From positions 1,984,001-2,048,000 of the forward strand of contig NZ_JACHLZ010000001.1 in NCBI RefSeq assembly GCF_014204755.1: DNA of 64,000 bases. The letters are read 5' to 3'. Both the position numbers and the translations under genes were made by a program. Below are positions 38,063-47,126 of this stretch, one piece after another. Numbering within the stretch: the stretch's first letter is position 1; each line of letters starts with the position of its first letter. The DNA comes from Brachybacterium aquaticum (GTDB lineage Bacteria > Actinomycetota > Actinomycetes > Actinomycetales > Dermabacteraceae). The notes below the pieces were generated by a model that was not told the DNA's origin, did not search any database, and saw only the letters and a program-made list of their open reading frames with translations.

Positions 38063-38981
38063 AGCGGATCCTCGGGTCGAGCACGGCGTAGAGCAGGTCC
38101 ACGACGAGGTTGGAGAGCAGGAAGATGATCACGAGCAGCGTCACCAGCGCAACGATCATCGGGGCCTCGCCGTCGTTGATCGAGCGGAACAGGAGCGTGC
38201 CGACGCCGGGGATGTTGAAGATCCGCTCGGTGACGATCGCACCGCCCATGAGCGCGCCGAGGTCGGCGCCGATGAAGGTGACCACCGGGATGAGCGAGTT
38301 GCGCAGGATGTGCTTGCCGATCACGCCGCCGCGGGAGAGGCCCTTCGCGGTGGCGGTGCGCACGTGGTCGGCGGTGGCGGTCTCGGCGATCGACGTGCGC
38401 GTCAGGCGCAGCACGTAGGCGAAGGAGACCGCACCGAGCACGATGCCGGGCAGCAGGAGGTTGCGGAAGCTGGGATCGCGGCCCACGTTGATCTCCGCGA
38501 TCCCGAGCTGCACGCCGAGCACGAACTGGGCGACGAAGCCGATCACGAAGGTCGGCACCGCGATCAGGGTCAGCGACAGCAGCAGCAGCGTGGTGTCGAT
38601 CCAGGTGCCCTTGCGCAGGCCGGAGATCACGCCCGCGACGATGCCGAACACGGTCTCGACGGCCACGGCGATGAGGGCGAGCTTGATCGTGGTCGGGAAG
38701 GCGGCGGCGATCTGGTCGATCAGCGGGCGGCCGTTGAAGCCGACGCCGAGGTCGAAGGTCAGCACGTTGCCGAGGAAGATCAGCCACTGCACGAGCACGG
38801 GCTTGTCGAGGTTGTACTGCTCGCGCAGCTGCTGCTCGACGGCGGGGGAGATCGGCTTGTCACCGGCGAGGGTGAGGATCGGGTCGCCGGAGGCCGCGAA
38901 GGCCAGGAGGTACACGATCAGTGTGGCGCCGAGGAAGACGGGGATCATCTGCAGCAGGCGCCGCCCGATGTACCAGAGCAC
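38052..38981 (-). CDS. Peptide ABC transporter permease (DppB type)
   Basis: A 309-residue DppB/OppB permease: YIGRRLLQMIPVFLGATLIV is the typical first helix, the EAA loop is TAKGLSRGGVIGKHILRNSL and the C-terminus ends VLDPRIRYAK. GTG 38981 is selected because AGGGA lies 5 nt upstream and the protein then begins with the family's usual short N-terminus; an ATG 16 codons earlier gives an atypical extension. It follows the binding protein gene after a hairpin. Confidence 0.92.
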   Translation of the reverse strand: MLWYIGRRLLQMIPVFLGATLIVYLLAFAASGDPILTLAGDKPISPAVEQQLREQYNLDKPVLVQWLIFLGNVLTFDLGVGFNGRPLIDQIAAAFPTTIKLALIAVAVETVFGIVAGVISGLRKGTWIDTTLLLLSLTLIAVPTFVIGFVAQFVLGVQLGIAEINVGRDPSFRNLLLPGIVLGAVSFAYVLRLTRTSIAETATADHVRTATAKGLSRGGVIGKHILRNSLIPVVTFIGADLGALMGGAIVTERIFNIPGVGTLLFRSINDGEAPMIVALVTLLVIIFLLSNLVVDLLYAVLDPRIRYAK

Positions 38982-39050
38982 GTCGTTCCCTTTCGATGGT
39001 GGGGAGGGCCTTGCGGCCCGGTGGAACACCCCGGCCGGGGCCGGGCACGA

Positions 39051-39085
39051 GACAGCGGGAACCGGAGTGTCCGGTTCCCGCTGTC
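39051..39085 (-). terminator. Intercistronic hairpin after the binding protein gene
   Basis: A perfect 15-bp stem (GACAGCGGGAACCGG with CCGGTTCCCGCTGTC) and 5-nt loop lies 20 nt beyond the binding-protein stop and about 70 nt before the permease start. It probably acts as a partial terminator or mRNA stabiliser that lets the binding protein be made in excess. Confidence 0.75.
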
Positions 39086-39105
39086 ACGTGGGAGGGATCA
39101 GCGGA

Positions 39106-40767
39106 TCACTTGGTGATCTCGTGGTACAGCGGGACGGTGTCCCAGCCGTACTCGACATTGGAGACCAGGGTGGAGTAGCCGCCGATGGTGTTCTGGTACC
39201 ACAGCGGGACGACCGGCAGGTCGCGCATGAGCAGGGCCTCGGCCTCCTTCCACAGCGCGATCGCCTCGTCCTCGGTCTCCGCGGCGAGGCCGTCCGAGAG
39301 CAGCTGGTCGAACTCGGGGTTCTTGTAGTCGCCGTCGTTGGAGCCGTTGCCGTCGGCGGCCGCGGAGCCGTAGAGCGGGCCGAGGAAGTTGTAGGCCGAC
39401 GGGTAGTCCGCCTGCCAGCCCGAGCGCCAGGTGCCCTTCAGGGAGCGGGCGCGGACCTGCTCGCGCATCTCGCCGAAGGCCGGGAACGGGGTCGGGTTCG
39501 CCTCGATGCCCAGGGTGTTGGCCAGCGAGTTGCACACCGCCTCGACCCACTCGGCGTGGGGGCCGTCCGCGTTGTACGCGAGGGTGAGCGGGCCCTGGAA
39601 CGGGGTGAGTGCCTCGGCCTCGTCCCACAGCTTCTTCGCCTCGGCCTCGTCGTACTGGAGGACCTCGGCGCCGGGGATGTCGGTAGCGCCGCCGCCGGGG
39701 ATCACCGGGGAGACGAAGTCGGTGGCCGGGGTGCGGGTGCCGTAGAAGAGGCTGTCGCAGATCGACTGGCGGTCGATCGCGCGGGAGATCGCCTTGCGGC
39801 GCAGCGCACCGGCCTCGCCCTCGAAGTTGGGGTCGTAGCCCGGGAGGGTGATCGACTGGAAGACGGCGCCCGGGTCATTGACGGCGCGGTCGCCCAGCTC
39901 GTCCTCGAAGGTGGCCAGCGCCGAGTTCGGAAGCTGGTCGACGACGTCGACGTTGTCCGAGAGCAGGTCGTTGTACATGGTCTCGGGGTCGGCGTACACC
40001 GTGAAGGTGATGCCGGCGTTCTGCGTGGCGCGGGGACCGTCGTAGGACTCGTTCGGCACGAGCACGAGCTCCTGGTCATGGCTCCAGGAGTCGAGCTTGT
40101 AGGGGCCGTTGGCCAGCGGGTTCTCGCCGTACGCCTCGATGTCGTCGAAGGCGCTGGGGGGCAGCGGCATGTAGGCCGAGTAGCCCAGGCGGGTCGGGAA
40201 GTCCGACTGCGGGGAGACCAGGCGCACGGTGAAGGTGGTGTCGTCGACGACCTCGAGGCCGGACAGGGTCGCATCGGCGGCGACGCCCTCGGCGGAGAGG
40301 TCCGCGTAGCCCTCGATGGGCTCGAAGAAGTACTGGCCGAGCTGGGCGTTGGCGGCGTTCGCACCGAAGTTCCAGGCCGCGACGAAGTCGCCGGCGGTGA
40401 TCGGGGTGGAGCCGTCGGAGTAGGTCAGGCCCTCACGGATCTTGATGGTCCAGTTCTGGTTGTCCTCGGACTCGATGGACTCCGCGATGTCGTTCTCGGC
40501 CGAGCCGTCGGCCGTGTAGTACACCAGGCCCGCGAAGATCGTGGTGATGATGCGGCCGCCGCCGACCTCGCCTGTGTTGGTGGGGATGAGCGGGTTCTCC
40601 GGCTCGGTGGTGTTCGCGTAGATCGGCTCGCCGGAGCCGCCCGCGGCGCCGCCGTTGTCGCTGCCGCCGCCGCTGCCGGAATCGTCGCCGCCGCAGGCTG
40701 CGAGCGTGAGAGCTGCGGCGCCGCCGGCGGCGGTGCCCAGCATCATGGATCGACGAGAGAGGGCCAT
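39106..40767 (-). CDS. Peptide-binding lipoprotein of the ABC transporter (SBP_bac_5)
   Basis: A 553-residue solute-binding lipoprotein. The signal peptide MALSRRSMMLGTAAGGAAAL has a twin-arginine-free basic start and a lipobox LTLAACG, with Cys at residue 25. A Gly/Ser/Asp linker follows, then family 5 binding-protein sequence (NWTIKIREGLTYSDG, ALRRKAISRAIDRQSICDSL, GWQADYPSAYNFLGPLY). It captures oligopeptides outside the membrane for the permeases downstream. Start ATG 40767 has GGAGA at good spacing. First gene of the operon. Confidence 0.94.
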   Translation of the reverse strand: MALSRRSMMLGTAAGGAAALTLAACGGDDSGSGGGSDNGGAAGGSGEPIYANTTEPENPLIPTNTGEVGGGRIITTIFAGLVYYTADGSAENDIAESIESEDNQNWTIKIREGLTYSDGSTPITAGDFVAAWNFGANAANAQLGQYFFEPIEGYADLSAEGVAADATLSGLEVVDDTTFTVRLVSPQSDFPTRLGYSAYMPLPPSAFDDIEAYGENPLANGPYKLDSWSHDQELVLVPNESYDGPRATQNAGITFTVYADPETMYNDLLSDNVDVVDQLPNSALATFEDELGDRAVNDPGAVFQSITLPGYDPNFEGEAGALRRKAISRAIDRQSICDSLFYGTRTPATDFVSPVIPGGGATDIPGAEVLQYDEAEAKKLWDEAEALTPFQGPLTLAYNADGPHAEWVEAVCNSLANTLGIEANPTPFPAFGEMREQVRARSLKGTWRSGWQADYPSAYNFLGPLYGSAAADGNGSNDGDYKNPEFDQLLSDGLAAETEDEAIALWKEAEALLMRDLPVVPLWYQNTIGGYSTLVSNVEYGWDTVPLYHEITK

Positions 40768-40937
40768 GTGGTTCTCCTGAGGAAGTCTCGGCTTCGAGTC
40801 GCGCACCGTTGCGCACGACGTGGGCCCTAGTCTGCACCCTGGCATGTCAACTGTTGTCCACCCGTTGGTAACGCTTCGGTCTCGCCAGGCGGACCCTGCG
40901 CCTGACGTCGGGGCCCGCTGGGGTGTTCAATGGCCAT

Positions 40938-42632
40938 ATGACTGCATCGACCTCATCGTCCTCCCCCATCGACCCCACCTCGACCGACGCCTGGGGCGAA
41001 CTCGAGGCCCACAACCTCGACCTCGAGGGCTCCCTGCGCGAGTGGTTCGACGCGGACCCGCAGCGCGCCGAGACCTTCACGCACGACGCCGCGGACCTCC
41101 ACGTGGACCTCTCCAAGAACCTCATCACGCAGGAGACCCTCGACCTGCTGCTGCGCCTGGCGCGCGAGGTGGGCGTCGAGGAGCGCCGCGACGCGATGTT
41201 CGCGGGCGAGCACATCAACACCACCGAGGACCGCGCCGTGCTGCACACCGCGCTGCGCCGCCCCGCCGGCTCCTCCCCCGCCCTGGTCGTGGACGGGCAG
41301 AACGTGGACGAGGACGTGCGCGGCACCCTCCACCGCATCTACGAGTTCGCCGAGAAGGTCCGCTCGGGCGAGTGGACAGGCGTGACCGGCAAGCGCATCG
41401 AGACCGTGGTGAACATCGGCATCGGCGGCAGCGACCTCGGCCCCGTCATGGTCTACGAGGCCCTGAAGCCCCTGGCCCAGGACGGCCTCGAGGCCCGCTT
41501 CATCTCCAACATCGACCCCACCGACGCCTACGCGACCACGAAGGATCTCGACCCCGAGACCACCCTGGTCATCGTCGCCTCCAAGACCTTCACCACCCTG
41601 GAGACCCTCACCAACGCCCGCCTGGTGCGCCAGTGGCTGCTCTCCGGCCTGAAGGAGAGCGCCGGCCTGACCGCCGAGCAGGAGGGCGAGGCCGTCGCCA
41701 AGCACTTCGTGGCCGTCTCCACCGCGCTGGACAAGGTGGCGGAGTTCGGGATCGACGAGCGGAACGCCTTCGGCTTCTGGGACTGGGTGGGCGGCCGCTA
41801 CTCGGTGGACTCCGCGATCGGCACCGTGCTCGCCGTGGTGCTGGGCCCGGAGACCTTCGAGGAGCTGCTGGCCGGCTTCCATGCGATGGACGAGCACTTC
41901 CGCACCGCCCCGTCGGCCCAGAACGTGCCGCTGCTGATGGGCCTGCTGAACGTGTGGAACGTGAACTTCCTGGAGGCGGAGACCCACGCGGTGCTCCCCT
42001 ACTCGCAGTACCTCCACCGCTTCCCCGCCTACCTCCAGCAGCTCACCATGGAGTCCAACGGCAAGGGCGTGCGCTGGGACGGCTCGCTGGCCACCACCGA
42101 GACCGGAGAGGTGTTCTGGGGCGAGCCCGGCACCAACGGTCAGCACGCCTTCTACCAGCTGATCCACCAGGGCACGCGAGTGATCCCGGCGGACTTCATC
42201 GCCTTCGCCACCCCGGACCACGCCCTGACCGACGGGGAGCAGGACGTCCACGAGCTGTTCCTGGCGAACTTCTTCGCCCAGACGAAGGCGCTGGCCTTCG
42301 GCAAGACGGCCGAGGAGGTGCGGGCCGAGGGCACCGAGGGCCCGCTGGTGGCCGCCCGCGAGTTCTCCGGCGACCGCCCCACCACCTCGATCATGGCGCC
42401 GAAGCTCACCCCCTCTGTGCTGGGCCAGCTGATCGCGCTGTACGAGCACATCACCTTCGTGCAGGGCGCGGTGTGGGGCATCAACTCCTTCGACCAGTGG
42501 GGCGTGGAGCTCGGCAAGCAGCTGGCCAAGGACCTCGCCGGCGCCGTCGCGGGTGACGAGGAGAAGATCGCGGCCGAGGACTCCTCGACCTCCGGCCTCA
42601 TCCGCTACTACCGCGAGCACCGCGAGGGCTGA
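40938..42632 (+). CDS. pgi: Glucose-6-phosphate isomerase
   Basis: A 564-residue PGI interconverting glucose 6-phosphate and fructose 6-phosphate. Motifs: [19 protein letters not shown] (phosphate binding), [32 protein letters not shown], the catalytic Glu in [20 protein letters not shown] and the Lys near [18 protein letters not shown]. Start ATG 40938 is chosen over ATG 40923 because it gives the usual N-terminus. Typical full length; ends just before a strong terminator. Confidence 0.95.
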   Translation: MTASTSSSSPIDPTSTDAWGELEAHNLDLEGSLREWFDADPQRAETFTHDAADLHVDLSKNLITQETLDLLLRLAREVGVEERRDAMFAGEHINTTEDRAVLHTALRRPAGSSPALVVDGQNVDEDVRGTLHRIYEFAEKVRSGEWTGVTGKRIETVVNIGIGGSDLGPVMVYEALKPLAQDGLEARFISNIDPTDAYATTKDLDPETTLVIVASKTFTTLETLTNARLVRQWLLSGLKESAGLTAEQEGEAVAKHFVAVSTALDKVAEFGIDERNAFGFWDWVGGRYSVDSAIGTVLAVVLGPETFEELLAGFHAMDEHFRTAPSAQNVPLLMGLLNVWNVNFLEAETHAVLPYSQYLHRFPAYLQQLTMESNGKGVRWDGSLATTETGEVFWGEPGTNGQHAFYQLIHQGTRVIPADFIAFATPDHALTDGEQDVHELFLANFFAQTKALAFGKTAEEVRAEGTEGPLVAAREFSGDRPTTSIMAPKLTPSVLGQLIALYEHITFVQGAVWGINSFDQWGVELGKQLAKDLAGAVAGDEEKIAAEDSSTSGLIRYYREHREG

Positions 42633-42657
42633 TCAGCCCCTGCAGTGACTGCGACGA

Positions 42658-42692
42658 CAGGAGGGCCGGTGCATCACTCACCGGCCCTCCTG
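42658..42692. terminator. Bidirectional terminator between pgi and the MFS gene
   Basis: A perfect 14-bp stem, CAGGAGGGCCGGTG with CACCGGCCCTCCTG, and a 7-nt loop. Confidence 0.8.
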
Positions 42693-42714
42693 CCATGTCC
42701 CGTCGGCCGAGCCG

Positions 42715-44061
42715 TCAGGCGAGGTAGTCGACGTCCTTGGTCTCCTTGCCCAGCGTGATCGACACCAGGGTGATGATCGCGGCGAGGGTGAGGTAGCCGC
42801 CCACGAGCCACAGCTGCCCGTCGCCGACGCCCCACAGGGCGATGAGCGCGTACGGCGCGGGGGCGGCGCCGATCACCGAGGCCATGTTGTAGCTGATGGC
42901 GCTGCCGGTGTAGCGCACGTCGGCCGTGAACATCTCGGGCAGGAACGAGGCCATCGGCCCGAAGGTGAGGCCCATGAGGGTGAAGCCGATGAGCAGCGCG
43001 GCCATCACGCCCGCGGTGCCGACGGACAGCAGCGGCTGGACGAGGAAGCCGTAGATCGCGATGCCGATCGTGACCCCGATGAGGTGGCGGCGTCGGCCGA
43101 GACGATCGGCCATCGGGCCGGAGGCGAGGGTGAAGATCCCGAAGAAGACCACGCCGATGATCAGCATCGTGAGGAAGGTGGCGCGGTCGTAGCCGAGGCC
43201 CGGCACGGCGGCGTCGGTCGGCGTGGTGCCGACGACCGTGAGGAACGCGGTCATCATGTAGAAGAGGACGTAGGTGGCGACCATGGCGAGCGTTGCGGCG
43301 ATCAGCGGCCGCCACGCGGTGCGGAACACGCGGGTCAGCGGCACCTCGGCGACGCGCTGCTCGTCGATGACCTTCTGGAAGGCCGGGGTCTCCATGAGCT
43401 TCATGCGCACCCACAGGCCCACGATCACCAGCGCCGCGGAGAGCAGGAACGGCACGCGCCAGCCCCACGCCATGAACTGCTCCTCGCTCAGGGTGAGGCT
43501 GAGGATCACGAACAGGACGTTGGCGAGGATGAAGCCGATCGGGGCGCCGAGCTGGGGGAACGTGCCGTACAGGGCGCGCTTGCCCGCGGGGGCGTTCTCG
43601 GTGGCCAGAAGCGCCGCGCCGGACCACTCGCCGCCCAGACCGATGCCCTGGCAGAAGCGCAGCAGCACGAGGATCGCGGGGGCGAGGACCGCCCAGCCGG
43701 GCGTCTCCGCGGCGGGCAGCAGTCCGATGAGGAAGGTGGCGATACCCATCACCAGCAGGCTCGCGACGAGGGTCTTCTTGCGGCCGACGCGGTCGCCGTA
43801 GTGCCCGAAGATGATCGAGCCGAGCGGGCGGGCGACGAATGCGACGCCGAAGACGGCGAAGGAGCTCAGCAGCTGGGTGGTGGTGTCCTCGTTCGGGAAG
43901 AAGAGGGCGGGGAAGACGAGCGAGGCGGCGGTCGCGTAGGCGTAGAAGTCGAAGAACTCGATCGTGGTGCCGATCATCGACGCGCCGATCACCCGTCCTC
44001 GGGTGTTCGCGGGCGCCGACTGCGGCGCGGAGGAGGGGGCGGGAGGGGTGGTCGTGCTCAT
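42715..44061 (-). CDS. MFS transporter, metabolite:H+ symporter (MHS) type
   Basis: A 448-residue 12-helix carrier. The N-terminal MIGTTIEFFDFYAYATAASL is the family signature of MHS carriers (ShiA, ProP, KgtP), and the loop 2-3 motif is GHYGDRVGRKKTL, repeated as GPMADRLGRRRHL in the second half. It probably imports an organic acid, shikimate-like compound or betaine by proton symport; the substrate cannot be told. ATG 44061 is favoured over one 9 codons upstream. The upstream region contains several GGATC-containing inverted repeats (44075-44125), a possible operator. Confidence 0.85.
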   Translation of the reverse strand: MSTTTPPAPSSAPQSAPANTRGRVIGASMIGTTIEFFDFYAYATAASLVFPALFFPNEDTTTQLLSSFAVFGVAFVARPLGSIIFGHYGDRVGRKKTLVASLLVMGIATFLIGLLPAAETPGWAVLAPAILVLLRFCQGIGLGGEWSGAALLATENAPAGKRALYGTFPQLGAPIGFILANVLFVILSLTLSEEQFMAWGWRVPFLLSAALVIVGLWVRMKLMETPAFQKVIDEQRVAEVPLTRVFRTAWRPLIAATLAMVATYVLFYMMTAFLTVVGTTPTDAAVPGLGYDRATFLTMLIIGVVFFGIFTLASGPMADRLGRRRHLIGVTIGIAIYGFLVQPLLSVGTAGVMAALLIGFTLMGLTFGPMASFLPEMFTADVRYTGSAISYNMASVIGAAPAPYALIALWGVGDGQLWLVGGYLTLAAIITLVSITLGKETKDVDYLA

Positions 44062-44246
44062 TCCCGCGACGCTACTCCCGGATCTCACGATTCGGGATCT
44101 ACTATCCGGATCCTGGGATCAGATCACAGGCGCGTCCCAGCTTCGGGCGCGGTTCGCCCCGACCGACTCGCACCTGGAAGGATGTGCGGGACATCTCGGC
44201 GCGCCACGTGGGTGCAGTGCGCCGTCACACCGTTCGAGGGGACTCC

Positions 44247-45776
44247 ATGGAAGCCTTGTTACCGATCATCGGCGTACTCGTCGTCGTCGCGATCGTCCTG
44301 CTGATCCTGCTGTTCATCATCCTGCGCAGCTACCGCATCGCCGCGCCCAACGAGGCGCTCATCATCACCGGCCGCAGCGCGAAGACCAGCCCCAACGGGG
44401 ACATCGACCTGGAGTCCGGGGGCGCCCGGGTCGTGATCGGCGGGCGCGCCATCGTACGCCCGATCGTGGACCGCGCCTTCGTGCTCAGCCTCAGCTCGCG
44501 CCAGATCCCCGTCGAGGTCGAGGGCTACTCGATGAACGGCATCTTCCTGCGCCTGCGCGGCGTCGCACAGGTGAAGGTGGGCGGCAACGTCGACGACGTG
44601 CGCAAGGCCTCCCAGCGCTTCCTCGATCAGCAGCAGCAGATCGACCACTACACCCAGGAGATCCTCTCGGGCACCCTGCGCGCCGTGGTCGGCACCCTCA
44701 CCGTGGAGCAGATCATCCGCGACCGCGCCTCCTTCGCCTCCCAGGTGCAGGCCGAGGCGGAGCACTCGATGAACAACCAGGGCCTGGTCATCGACACCTT
44801 CCAGATCTCCGCCATCGAGGACGACGGCTCGTACCTGCGCGACTGGGGCCGCCCGGAGGCGGCGCTGGTCGCCAAGCGCGCCGCGATCGCCGAGTCGGAC
44901 GCGAACCGCGAGTCGACGCAGGCCAAGAACCTCAACCTCCAGCGGGAGGCGGAGTCGAAGCAGGCCTTCGACATCCGCAACGCGGAGATCAAGGAGGAGA
45001 CCGACGCGCGCCAGGCCGTGGCCGACGCCTCCGGCCCGCTCGCCCGCGCCGCCCAGCAGCAGCGGATCATCGAGCAGGAGGAGCTCATCGCGGTCCGCAA
45101 CAACGACCTGCGCGAGAAGCAGCTGATCGCCGAGGTGCACAAGCCCGCCGAGGCGAAGCGCTACGCCGAGCAGCAGGACGCGGACTCGAAGAAGTACGCG
45201 CGCGTGGCCGAGTCGGAGGCGCAGCTGACCGACGAGCGCAACCGCGCCGAGTCCCGCAAGGTCACCGCGGACGCCGAGGCGCACGCGATCGAGGCCCGCG
45301 GTCGGGCCGAGGCCGAGGTCGAGCTGCAGCGCCGCTCGAAGGACGCGGAGGCGGTGCGCCTGGAGGGTCAGGCCGAGGCCGACTCGCTGCGCGCCAAGGG
45401 TGAGGCCGAGGCCGCGGCGATCCGCGCCAAGGGCGACGCCGAGGCGGAGACCACCCGCGCCCGCGCCGAGGCGTACAAGCAGTTCAACGACGCCGCGGTC
45501 CTCAACCAGGTGCTCGAGGTCCTGCCCCAGGTGGCCGGCGAGCTCGCCTCCCCGTACTCCAACATCGACAACCTCTCGGTGTTCTCCACCGACGGCGAGG
45601 CGAAGATCGGCCAGAACATCTCCGTCGGTCTCGCGCAGGTACTCGACATGGTCCGCTCCACCACCGGTGTGGACTTCCAGGAGACCCTGCAGCGCGCCGC
45701 CGACGGCGGCCGTGCGGTCCGCCACCAGCCGGAACAGTCCTCGCAGTCCGAGGCGTCGGCGACCGACGAGGCCTGA
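44247..45776 (+). CDS. Flotillin/SPFH-domain membrane scaffold protein
   Basis: A 509-residue flotillin-like protein. One N-terminal membrane segment (LLPIIGVLVVVAIVLLILLF) is followed by an SPFH domain (about 30-200, VEGYSMNGIFLRLRGVAQVK) and a long Ala/Glu/Arg coiled coil (about 200-430) with repeats such as AEADSLRAKGEAEAAAIRAK. Flotillins organise membrane microdomains. No NfeD partner is adjacent. ATG 44247 has GAGGGGA upstream. A hairpin terminator follows. Confidence 0.9.
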   Translation: MEALLPIIGVLVVVAIVLLILLFIILRSYRIAAPNEALIITGRSAKTSPNGDIDLESGGARVVIGGRAIVRPIVDRAFVLSLSSRQIPVEVEGYSMNGIFLRLRGVAQVKVGGNVDDVRKASQRFLDQQQQIDHYTQEILSGTLRAVVGTLTVEQIIRDRASFASQVQAEAEHSMNNQGLVIDTFQISAIEDDGSYLRDWGRPEAALVAKRAAIAESDANRESTQAKNLNLQREAESKQAFDIRNAEIKEETDARQAVADASGPLARAAQQQRIIEQEELIAVRNNDLREKQLIAEVHKPAEAKRYAEQQDADSKKYARVAESEAQLTDERNRAESRKVTADAEAHAIEARGRAEAEVELQRRSKDAEAVRLEGQAEADSLRAKGEAEAAAIRAKGDAEAETTRARAEAYKQFNDAAVLNQVLEVLPQVAGELASPYSNIDNLSVFSTDGEAKIGQNISVGLAQVLDMVRSTTGVDFQETLQRAADGGRAVRHQPEQSSQSEASATDEA

Positions 45777-45796
45777 CGGCCCCGCGGCACCGCTCG

Positions 45797-45836
45797 GAAG
45801 CGCCCCGCTCGCCCGCCGTGGGGAGCGGGACGCTTC
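45797..45836 (+). terminator. Terminator after the flotillin gene
   Basis: Arms GAAGCGCCCCGCTC and GAGCGGGACGCTTC pair over 14 positions with one mismatch and a 12-nt loop, 20 nt after the stop. Confidence 0.7.
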
Positions 45837-45967
45837 GCTGTCCGGGCACGGGACGGCCCGTCGTCCAGGGGCTGGACGGCCCGCCGCCCGAGCCCCGTCG
45901 GCGGGTCGTTTCTCCGCGTTCACTTGCGATTCATCGGGGGTACGGGCGGGACGGACGGCCCTGGAGG

Positions 45968-45990
45968 GAGCCCGCTGCGGGCTCTAAGGT
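45968..45990 (+). promoter_or_regulatory. Possible pfkA promoter with short palindrome
   Basis: GAGCCCG-CTG-CGGGCTC is directly followed by TAAGGT, a plausible -10 element, about 55 nt before the pfkA start. The palindrome may be an operator. No clear -35 is visible. Confidence 0.3.
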
Positions 45991-46044
45991 AGGTCCCGAA
46001 CGCCGCTGCTGCGACAGACCCGCGAGAGCTGAGGACACTCCCCC

Positions 46045-47073
46045 ATGAAGATCGGAATCCTGACCTCCGGAGGCGACTGCCCCGGCCTGAACGCCGTGAT
46101 CCGCGGAGCGGTGATCAAGGGCGACCGCCTGTTCGAGGACGAGTTCATCGGCTACCGCGACGGCTGGCGCGGCGTGATCGAGAACGACTGGATGACCCTG
46201 CCGCGGCGCCGGGTGCGCGGCATCGGCCGCGTGGGCGGCACGATCCTCGGCACCTCGCGCGCGAACCCCTTCCACGACGGGCAGGACGGCGCCGAGATCG
46301 TGCGCCGCCACCTCGACGAGAACGACATGGACGGCATCATCGCAATCGGCGGCGACGGCACCCTGTTCACCGCCAACCGCCTCCACGAGGCCGGCATCCC
46401 CGTGGTCGGCGTCCCGAAGACGGTCGACAACGACCTGGACGCCACCGACTACACCTTCGGCTTCAACACCGCCGTGGAGATCGCGACCGAGTCCCTGGAC
46501 CGGCTGCGGATGACGGGCGACTCCCACCACCGCTGCATGGTCGCCGAGGTGATGGGCCGCTCGGTGGGCTGGATCGCCCTGCACTCGGGCATGGCGGCAG
46601 GCGCGCACGTGATCTGCCTGCCCGAGTTCCCGCTGACGATCGACGAGATCTGCGCGCACGTCAAGAGCGCCTTCGACCGAGGCCGTGCGCCGCTGGTCGT
46701 CGTCGCCGAGGGCTTCGTGCCCAAGGACGCGCCGGAGGGCTTCATGGACTACGACCTGGACGAGTTCGGCCGTCCCCGCTTCGGCGGGATCGCCGAGGTG
46801 CTCGCGCCGGTGATCGAGGAGCGCCTGGGCATCGAGACCCGCTCGACTGTGCTCGGCCACATCCAGCGCGGCGGCGAGCCGACCGGCTACGACCGCGTGC
46901 TCGCCACGCGCCTGGGCACCGCCGCGCTGGACCTCGTCCACGCCGGGCGCTTCGGTCGGATGGTCGCGCTGCGCGGCACCGACATCGTCGACGTGCCCCT
47001 CACCGAGGCGATCGACTCGCTGAAGGCCGTGCCCGAGTCACGCTGGCGCGAGGCACAGGTCCTCTTCGGCTGA
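46045..47073 (+). CDS. pfkA: 6-phosphofructokinase (group III, ATP type predicted)
   Basis: A 342-residue phosphofructokinase. The N-terminal GILTSGGDCPGLNAVIRGAV binds nucleotide; the active-site regions are IAIGGDGTLFTA and VPKTVDNDLDATDYTFGF; RRGGEPTGYDR closes the substrate site. The Gly in GGDGT (where PPi enzymes have Asp) predicts ATP as phosphoryl donor, while the Lys in PKTVDND is typical of the mixed group III found in actinomycetes. This is a reading of two residues, so donor specificity is moderately sure. Together with pgi it gives the upper glycolytic steps in the window. Confidence 0.94.
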   Translation: MKIGILTSGGDCPGLNAVIRGAVIKGDRLFEDEFIGYRDGWRGVIENDWMTLPRRRVRGIGRVGGTILGTSRANPFHDGQDGAEIVRRHLDENDMDGIIAIGGDGTLFTANRLHEAGIPVVGVPKTVDNDLDATDYTFGFNTAVEIATESLDRLRMTGDSHHRCMVAEVMGRSVGWIALHSGMAAGAHVICLPEFPLTIDEICAHVKSAFDRGRAPLVVVAEGFVPKDAPEGFMDYDLDEFGRPRFGGIAEVLAPVIEERLGIETRSTVLGHIQRGGEPTGYDRVLATRLGTAALDLVHAGRFGRMVALRGTDIVDVPLTEAIDSLKAVPESRWREAQVLFG

Positions 47074-47096
47074 TCGGACGGCCGGTCTCTCGCGGC

Positions 47097-47115
47097 CGAC
47101 GGGTCGAGCCCGTCG
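47097..47115. terminator. Short hairpin between pfkA and the acyl-CoA dehydrogenase-like gene
   Basis: CGACGGG-TCGAG-CCCGTCG forms a 7-bp stem between convergent genes. One arm is part of a GGCCGACGGG copy (47094-47103). Confidence 0.5.
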
Positions 47116-47126
47116 CCCGCCGCCGG

